From NCBI GenBank assembly GCA_963741305.1, contig CAVUHL010000003.1, positions 7,936,001 through 8,000,000 of the forward strand: 64,000 nucleotides of DNA, in the 5' to 3' direction. Numbering within the stretch: position 1 is the stretch's first letter; every line of letters begins with the position of its first letter. Source of the DNA: DATMER01 sp963741305 (GTDB lineage Bacteria; Acidobacteriota; Thermoanaerobaculia; Multivoradales; UBA5704). The translations under genes were made by a program, and so were the position numbers. Positions 58,456-64,000 of this stretch are shown here, in pieces. The notes beneath the pieces are model-generated. The model saw nothing but the letters and a program-made list of their open reading frames with translations. It ran no database searches and was not told the DNA's origin.

Positions 58456-61400
58456 GTGTTGGCCCAGGAGAGCTTCATCGACATCGTCCGCGAGCGGGCA
58501 GGCCGCCTGGGGGAGAGGTGCGCCTTCACGTTCCTGGGGGATGGCGAGGCTCCCACCGAGCGCCTCACGTACGCGGAGGTCGACCGGAAGGCGCGCTCGT
58601 TCGCCGCGGATCTCCAGCGGCGGGGTGCGACTGGCGAGCGGGTGCTGCTGTTGTTTCCCCCGGGGCTCGATTTCGTCACGGCGTTCCTCGGATGCCTGTA
58701 CGCTGGCGCGGTTGCCGTGCCGGCCTATCCGCCTTCTCCGGGACGAGGGACGGGACGGCTGCGGTCCCTGCTGGAGGACGCCAAGCCCCGGCTTGCATTG
58801 ACCACGCCCCCGCTGCTTCCCCGCGTGGAGCGGGAGGTGGAGGGGGCCGTCGCCCTCGAGGGCCTGTTGCCGGAGGATTGGCGCCCACCGGCAGCCGGTC
58901 CTGACAGCCTGGCTTTCCTTCAGTACACCTCAGGCTCCACCTCGACCCCCAAGGGCGTCCGCGTCACCCACGGCAACCTGATCGCCAACGAGCGCGCCAT
59001 CCAGCTCTCCTTCGGCCAGTCGGAGGAGTCGGTCGTGGTGGGATGGCTGCCGCTCTACCACGACATGGGGTTGATCGGGAACGTGCTGCAGCCGCTCTGG
59101 TGCGGGGCCACTTGCGTGCTGATGTCCCCCCTCTCCTTTCTTCAGAGGCCGCGGCGGTGGCTGGAGGCCATCGACCGCTTCCGGGGGACCACCAGCGGCG
59201 GGCCGGACTTCGCATATTCGCTCTGCGTCCGCAAGATCCCGCCGGCCGAGCGCGAGGGGCTCGATCTGTCGAGCTGGCGGGTGGCGTTCAACGGCGCCGA
59301 GCCGGTGCGGGCCGCGACGCTCGACGCCTTTGCCGAAGCCTTCGCGCCCAGCGGCTTCCGGAGGGAGGCGTTCTACCCGTGCTACGGCCTGGCCGAAGCC
59401 ACGCTGTTCGTCAGCGGTGGGGACCCGGATGCCGCGCCGAAGGTGACGGGCAATCTGGTGAGCTGCGGCCGGGCGTGGCCAGGGGAGCGGATCACGGTCG
59501 TGGACTCCGAGGGCCGCGAGCTGCCGGTGGGTGAGGAGGGCGAGATCCAGGTTTCCGGGCCGAGCGTGGCCGAGGGGTATTGGAAGGGGGGGCAGAGCGA
59601 GAGCTTCGGAGGCGTCCTCCGCACCGGGGACCTCGGGAGGCTCGACGAGCAGGGCGAGCTGTTCGTCACCGGCCGGCTCAAGGATCTGATCGTGGTGCGC
59701 GGGCGCAACCTCTATCCCCACGACGTGGAGCGGACGGCGGAGGAGAGCCATCCGGCGTTGCGGTCCGGAGGTGGGGGGGCGTTTTCCGTGGACATCGAGG
59801 GGGAGGAGCGGCTGGTGGTCGTGCACGAGGTGGAGCGCCGCCGGGAGGCCGAGGCCCGGGAGGCGGTGGAGGCGATCCGGGCCGCGGTGCTGCGGGAGCA
59901 CGAGGTGTCGCTGCATGAGGTGGTGCCGATCCGGGCGGGGACGCTGCCCAAGACTTCCAGCGGCAAGGTGCGGCGGGGGGCTTGCCGGGATGAGTATCTG
60001 TCCGGAGCCCTCACCCCCCTGGCCCCCTCTCCCGGTCCCCCGAGCACGCCCTCCCCGGGAGAGGGGGAGACTAATTTGGTTAGCCTTGCCGCCCGCCTTC
60101 TCCGAGTCGATCCGCAGACCCTCGATCCCGAGGCGCCTCTGCCGCTCGACTCGTTGCTTTCCCTGGAGCTGAAGAACCGTCTGGAGAGCGAGGCTGGGGT
60201 GAGCGTCTCCCTGACCGCGTTGCTCGAAGGCATCAGCCCCCGCCGGCTGGCCGAGCAGGTGACGGCGGCACAGCCGTTCGCGCTCCCCGTGCTTGAAGGG
60301 ACCGACCATCCCCTCTCCTACAACCAGCGCTCTCTCTGGCTCGCCTGGCGGATGGCACCCGAGAGCCCGGTCTACAACCTCGCGCTCGCCGCGCGCGTTT
60401 CCGGGGACCTCGACATGGAGGCCCTGCCGCGGCTGGCGGAACGCCATGCGGTCCTGCGCACCATCTACCCCTTGGTGGATGGCGAGCCCGTGCAGCGGAT
60501 CGGGGGCTGTGCCGTTGATTTTGCGGTGGTCGAGTCCGGTAGCCTCGAGGAGGAGGAGGCTTGGCGCCCCTTCGACCTTGAGCACGGGCCGGTGATGCGG
60601 GTGCGGCTCTTCCCGCATCCGGGAGGGGACCCGGTGCTGCTGTTGGCTGTGCACCACATTGCGGCGGATTTCTGGTCGCTCGGGTTGATTCTGGAGGAGC
60701 TGGCCGGAAAGGACCAAAAGGACTTAAAGGACGTAAAGGACCCAAAGGACAAAGATCCGGCTTTTCTGTCCTTTGAGTCCTTTACGTCCCTTGGGTCCTT
60801 TCCGGGACCCTACGCCGCCTGGTCCCGCTGGCAACGCGAAATGCTCGCCGGCCCCGAAGGCGAGCGCCTGTGGCAAGAGTGGCGAACCGCCCTTGCCGGC
60901 GCCCCAACGGTGCTCGATCTCCCAACCGACCGCCCCCGCCCGCCCATTCTCAGCCATCACGGCGGTTCACACCCCTTCTCTCTCGGCCCGGAGCTGTCTC
61001 AGAAGGTGCGGTCTCTAGCCTCCGCCTCGGGGGCGACGCTCTACACGGTCCTGCTCGCGGCATTCGCGGCCCTGCTCCATCGCCACACCGGCCGAGAGGA
61101 CATGCTGGTCGGCGCTCCCGCGGCGGGCCGCACCCGGCCCGGACTGGAAGAGGTGGCCGGCCACTTCGTGAACCTCCTTCCCGTGCGCACCGACCTCTCC
61201 GGCGATCCGGCTTTCGCGGAGTTGCTGGCGCGGACCCGGCTCTCCCTCGCGGGCGCCCTGGAGAGGCAGGACCTCCCGTTCCCTGTCCTGGTCGAGCGCC
61301 TCGATCCGGTTCGGGACCCCTCGCGCCCGCCGCTGGTGCAGATCCTTTTCGCGCTGGAGCAGCCGCACCGGCTCGAAGGAGGCGCCGCGGCGGCTCCGTT

Positions 61401-63501
61401 CGTGCTCGGGCGAGCCGGCGGCCCTCTCCGCATCGGCGGGCTCACATTGGAGCCGGTCGAGCTGCCGCGGCGGGCCACCCCTTTCGACCTGGCGTTGCTG
61501 GCCGTGGAGACGGGTCATGCCGGCGATACCATCGACGCCGTCTTCGACTTCAGCTCGGATCTCTTCGACGAATCGACGATCCAGCACCTGGCCAGCCGGT
61601 TCCTCACCCTGCTGCGCGGTGCCGACCCTTCCCGCCTTCTCTCGGACCTGCCGGTCCTCGACGAGGCCGAGCGCGCCCAGCTCCTGAGCTGGGGCGAAGG
61701 TCCGGCCGAGACGGTGCCGGACCGGTGCGTGCACGAGCTGTTCGAGGATTGGGCGGACCGGACTCCGGACGCTCCGGCCCTGGTCGGAGCCGACGGCTCG
61801 GTGACCACCTACCGCGAGCTGGAGGCGCGGGCGAACCGGCTCGCCTGGCATCTCCTGGCCGCTGGAGTGGGACCGGAGACGCCCGTGGCCCTCCTCCTGG
61901 AGCGCTCGGACCTCTGGATCGGAGCCCTCGGGGTGCTCAAGGCCGGCGGCTTCTATGTGCCGGTCGATCCATCCCACCCGCAAGAGCGGATCGATCTGCT
62001 CCTCGCCGAGCTCCTCACCCAGAGGGGCGAGCAGGTGGTGGTGACGGCCGAGCTCATGGCCTCCCTCGATTCCTGGAGCCCCGAGCGTCCCGCCGTGCCC
62101 GTTGCTCCGGATCAGCTCGCCTATGGCCTGTACACCTCGGGCTCCACCGGCAAGCCCAAGGCCGTGCTGGTGCCGCACCGGCCGCTCACGAACCTGGTCC
62201 ATCACGCCCGGCGCGATTTCCGGCTCGGCCCCGGCTCGCGCATGCTCCAGCTGGCGGCGCCGGTCTTCGACGCGTCGGTCGTGGAAGTCTTCGGCGCCTG
62301 GACGTCGGGGAGCGCGCTCTGCCTGGCGAGCGAGGAGGCGCGGCTCTCCGGCCCGCGGCTGAGCGCGGAGATGCGCGCCCGGGAGATCACCTGGTCCGTG
62401 CTGACGCCCTCGGCCCTCCGCTTCCTGCCCGAGGATGAGATCCCCTCGCTGGAGACCTTGGCCCTGGGCGGCGAGGCCGTGCCCGCCGCGCTCGCCGCCC
62501 GCTGGTCGGGGCGTGTCCGCCTTATCAATTGCTACGGCCCCGCCGAGGCGACGGTCTACATCTCCTCCCATGTCTTTCGGCCGGACGACGAGGAGTCGTC
62601 GATCGGCAAGCCCATTACCAACGCCCGCATCAGTGTGCTCGGCCCCTGGTCGAGAGAGCCGCTGCCCGTGGGAGTCCCCGGAGAGCTGTGCGCGGGCGGC
62701 GTGCCGCCGGCCCGCGGCTATCTCGGTCGTCCGGACCTCACGGCCGAGCGCTGGGTCCCAGACTCCGGAGGCGCGCGCCTCTACCGGACTGGCGACCTCG
62801 TCCGCTGGCGGCCGGGCGGCCTCCTGGAGTACCTGGGGCGGATCGACACCCAGGTCAAGCTGCGCGGAGTGCGCATCGAGCCGGGGGAGATCGAGGCCGC
62901 GCTCGCCGCTCATCCGCAGGTCCGCGAGGCGCTGGTCGTGGCCCGTCCCGGCGCGGCCGGAGAGGCGGTGCTGGTGGCTTATGTTGTGCTTGACGAAAAA
63001 GTGGAGGACGTCGCCGCCGGGCTCCGCGCCTTCCTGGCTGACCGGCTGCCGGCCGTCATGGTTCCGGCGGCCTTCGTGTCCCTCCCGCGGTTGCCGCTCG
63101 GCACTACAGGAAAGGTAGACCTGAAGGCACTCCCCATTCCAGCCAGCATTGAAGCCAATGCGGGCTCCGTTGCGGCCCTGCCACGCACCGAAATGGAGAG
63201 GGCCATTGCCGCGGTCTGGCGCGAAGTCCTTGGGGTGGAGAGCGTCGGAATCGACCGGAACTTCTTCGAGCTGGGCGGGCACTCGCTGCTGATGGCGCGG
63301 GCCCATGCCCGGCTTTGCGAGGTGCTCGGGCGGCCGATCCCGCTGGCTGATCTGTTCAGCCACACCACCATCAGCTCCCTGGCCGCGCGGCTGGCGGGGG
63401 AGCCGGAGCAGCGGGGGACGGAAGCCACGAAGGACATTCACGACCGCGCCGCCTCCCGGCGAGCCGCCATGGACCGGCGGCGGGCCCGGAGTCGGAATTG
63501 A
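58456..63501 (+). CDS. FAAL-T-C-A-T nonribosomal peptide synthetase
   Basis: A 1681-residue loading-plus-first-module NRPS for a lipopeptide. FAAL (~5-515) has YTSGSTSTPKGVRVTHGNL and GWLPLYHDMGLIGNVLQPL and should activate a fatty acid as acyl-AMP. Carrier 1 (~540-600) has the phosphopantetheine serine in LPLDSLLSLELKN. The condensation domain (~610-1080) has HHIAADFWS. The adenylation domain (~1090-1550) has YTSGSTGKPKAV, FDASVVEVFG, NCYGPAEATVY, YRTGDLVRW and GTTGKVD. Carrier 2 (~1575-1645) has LGGHSLLMA. Two palindromic repeats are inserted in frame (60008-60069 and 60706-60803). The start is GTG 58456 after GGGGAAGGAG; ATG 58414 is in frame but has no Shine-Dalgarno. Confidence 0.9.
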   Translation: MLAQESFIDIVRERAGRLGERCAFTFLGDGEAPTERLTYAEVDRKARSFAADLQRRGATGERVLLLFPPGLDFVTAFLGCLYAGAVAVPAYPPSPGRGTGRLRSLLEDAKPRLALTTPPLLPRVEREVEGAVALEGLLPEDWRPPAAGPDSLAFLQYTSGSTSTPKGVRVTHGNLIANERAIQLSFGQSEESVVVGWLPLYHDMGLIGNVLQPLWCGATCVLMSPLSFLQRPRRWLEAIDRFRGTTSGGPDFAYSLCVRKIPPAEREGLDLSSWRVAFNGAEPVRAATLDAFAEAFAPSGFRREAFYPCYGLAEATLFVSGGDPDAAPKVTGNLVSCGRAWPGERITVVDSEGRELPVGEEGEIQVSGPSVAEGYWKGGQSESFGGVLRTGDLGRLDEQGELFVTGRLKDLIVVRGRNLYPHDVERTAEESHPALRSGGGGAFSVDIEGEERLVVVHEVERRREAEAREAVEAIRAAVLREHEVSLHEVVPIRAGTLPKTSSGKVRRGACRDEYLSGALTPLAPSPGPPSTPSPGEGETNLVSLAARLLRVDPQTLDPEAPLPLDSLLSLELKNRLESEAGVSVSLTALLEGISPRRLAEQVTAAQPFALPVLEGTDHPLSYNQRSLWLAWRMAPESPVYNLALAARVSGDLDMEALPRLAERHAVLRTIYPLVDGEPVQRIGGCAVDFAVVESGSLEEEEAWRPFDLEHGPVMRVRLFPHPGGDPVLLLAVHHIAADFWSLGLILEELAGKDQKDLKDVKDPKDKDPAFLSFESFTSLGSFPGPYAAWSRWQREMLAGPEGERLWQEWRTALAGAPTVLDLPTDRPRPPILSHHGGSHPFSLGPELSQKVRSLASASGATLYTVLLAAFAALLHRHTGREDMLVGAPAAGRTRPGLEEVAGHFVNLLPVRTDLSGDPAFAELLARTRLSLAGALERQDLPFPVLVERLDPVRDPSRPPLVQILFALEQPHRLEGGAAAAPFVLGRAGGPLRIGGLTLEPVELPRRATPFDLALLAVETGHAGDTIDAVFDFSSDLFDESTIQHLASRFLTLLRGADPSRLLSDLPVLDEAERAQLLSWGEGPAETVPDRCVHELFEDWADRTPDAPALVGADGSVTTYRELEARANRLAWHLLAAGVGPETPVALLLERSDLWIGALGVLKAGGFYVPVDPSHPQERIDLLLAELLTQRGEQVVVTAELMASLDSWSPERPAVPVAPDQLAYGLYTSGSTGKPKAVLVPHRPLTNLVHHARRDFRLGPGSRMLQLAAPVFDASVVEVFGAWTSGSALCLASEEARLSGPRLSAEMRAREITWSVLTPSALRFLPEDEIPSLETLALGGEAVPAALAARWSGRVRLINCYGPAEATVYISSHVFRPDDEESSIGKPITNARISVLGPWSREPLPVGVPGELCAGGVPPARGYLGRPDLTAERWVPDSGGARLYRTGDLVRWRPGGLLEYLGRIDTQVKLRGVRIEPGEIEAALAAHPQVREALVVARPGAAGEAVLVAYVVLDEKVEDVAAGLRAFLADRLPAVMVPAAFVSLPRLPLGTTGKVDLKALPIPASIEANAGSVAALPRTEMERAIAAVWREVLGVESVGIDRNFFELGGHSLLMARAHARLCEVLGRPIPLADLFSHTTISSLAARLAGEPEQRGTEATKDIHDRAASRRAAMDRRRARSRN
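60008..60069. repeat. Solo end of the CCCTCACCCC element inside the NRPS
   Basis: A single hairpin end of the MITE-like family (CCCTCACCCCCCTGGCCCCC to CCCCGGGAGAGGGGGAG) lies in frame in the linker between the FAAL and the first carrier domain. It translates as a Pro/Ser-rich spacer of about 20 residues (LTPLAPSPGPPSTPSPGEGE). It tolerates insertion because it falls between domains. Confidence 0.75.
60706..60803. repeat. AAAGGAC-repeat palindrome inserted in the condensation domain
   Basis: The left arm has GGAC every nine bases (GGAC-N5, five times: 60711, 60720, 60729, 60738, 60747), and the right arm is its inverted copy (GTCC blocks, ending TCCTTTCC at 60803). The ~98-bp element is open in frame and encodes KDQKDLKDVKDPKDKD then a Ser/Phe-rich half. 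It lies about 30 residues after HHIAADFWS, in the surface loop before PYAAWSRWQREML. Confidence 0.85.
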
Positions 63502-63514
63502 AAGGTTTTTGGGT

Positions 63515-64000
63515 ATGACGGATTACATCGCCATCATCGGCATGAGCGGCCGTTTCCCGGGCGCCGAGAACGTCGGCGCCTACTGGCGCAGCCTGCGCGA
63601 AGGCGTCGAGTCGATCTCCACGTTTTCGGAGGAGGACAAGCGGCCCGGCTACGTACCCCGGGCCGGTGCGCTCGACGGTATCGAGCATTTCGACGCCCGC
63701 TTCTTCAGCTACAGCCCACGCGAGGCCGAGTTGATGGACCCGCAACAGCGGCTCTTCCTGGAGGAGTCCTGGAAGGCATTGGAAGACGCCGGCATCGATC
63801 CCGCCCGCCCGTCCGGCCGCATCGGCGTGTTCGCGGGCACCGGCATGTCCTCCTACCTGCTGGATCACGTCTACCCCAACCGCGAGCGGCTCGATGGTGC
63901 TGGCGAGTATCAAGCCGCGGTAGCCAATGACAAGGATTTCCTCGCCACCCGGGTAGCCTACAAGCTCGACCTTCGCGGCCCCGGCCTGACCATCCAGACC
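63515..64000 (+). CDS. Type I polyketide synthase, N-terminal ketosynthase (partial)
   Basis: The first 162 residues of a modular PKS running off the right edge. They start DYIAIIGMSGRFPGAENVGAYW, the standard ketosynthase opening, and contain FFSYSPREAELMDPQQRLFLEESWKALEDAG and VFAGTGMSSYLL. The sequence stops at GPGLTIQT, just before the expected active-site cysteine. It begins 13 bases after the NRPS stop, so the two form a hybrid assembly line in which the PKS extends the aminoacyl-lipid made by the NRPS. Confidence 0.93.
   Translation, partial: MTDYIAIIGMSGRFPGAENVGAYWRSLREGVESISTFSEEDKRPGYVPRAGALDGIEHFDARFFSYSPREAELMDPQQRLFLEESWKALEDAGIDPARPSGRIGVFAGTGMSSYLLDHVYPNRERLDGAGEYQAAVANDKDFLATRVAYKLDLRGPGLTIQT

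Noticed and set aside
58361..58801. 146-residue frame overlapping the NRPS start
   Set aside because: It is out of frame with the clearly conserved FAAL domain and has no homology signature.

Overview
The window is high-GC bacterial chromosome with tightly packed, often 4-bp-overlapping genes. The gene content suggests an Acidobacteriota-type organism, possibly Thermoanaerobaculia-like: DPP-IV-family S9 peptidase, BNR-repeat secreted protein with duplicated C-terminal domains, DTGSGD-repeat DUF4097 protein, FAAL/NRPS/PKS genes, and many palindromic intergenic elements. This placement is an inference from content; no rRNA is present to test it.

Layout. 0-5 kb: end of a P-type cation ATPase, a coiled-coil protein, a tail-to-tail toxin-antitoxin pair, a 21-bp repeat array, a glycosyltransferase and a membrane-anchored protein. 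4.7-11 kb: yceD-rpmF-plsX-fabH-fabD-fabG-acpP-fabF, the fatty-acid synthesis cluster. 11-16 kb: DPP-IV peptidase, DUF4097 protein, ETF-quinone oxidoreductase. 16-21 kb: a histidine-centred block of egtD, tRNA-His, hisS and hutH. 20.9-21.8 kb: a DedA-rhodanese protein whose reading frame crosses an in-frame TGA exactly at an expected catalytic cysteine, making it a likely selenoprotein. 21.8-38.8 kb: a second 21-bp array, then a consensus-like promoter, a leader peptide with three consecutive His codons, a terminator, and one continuous run aroDE-hisZ-hisG-hisD-hisC/B-hisH-hisA-hisF-hisIE-trpE-trpG-trpD-trpC-trpF-trpB-trpA-esterase. A palindromic element sits in frame between hisC and hisB and fuses them. 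39-45 kb: two small lipoproteins, an NtrC-type regulator, a degenerate histidine kinase, trehalose-phosphate synthase and topoisomerase IB, with two sigma-54-type promoters. 45-57 kb: thioredoxin-like and MauE-like redox proteins, UvrA, a third 21-bp array, PBP1, the BNR protein and an ABC-F ATPase. 57-58 kb: a MenA/MenT-like toxin-antitoxin pair. 58-64 kb: a short fourth array and a FAAL-T-C-A-T NRPS followed by a type I PKS that runs off the end.

The most striking unexplained structure is the set of intergenic arrays. Three arrays (1807-2077, 21827-22053, 50020-50284) each hold about 11-13 diverged units with an exact 21-bp period and no indels, and each is built around a different palindrome. 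A decayed fourth copy lies at 58272-58334. Each array lies upstream of a gene start. Exact phasing despite sequence divergence implies selection on spacing, either helical phase or reading frame. I know of no described system that matches it.
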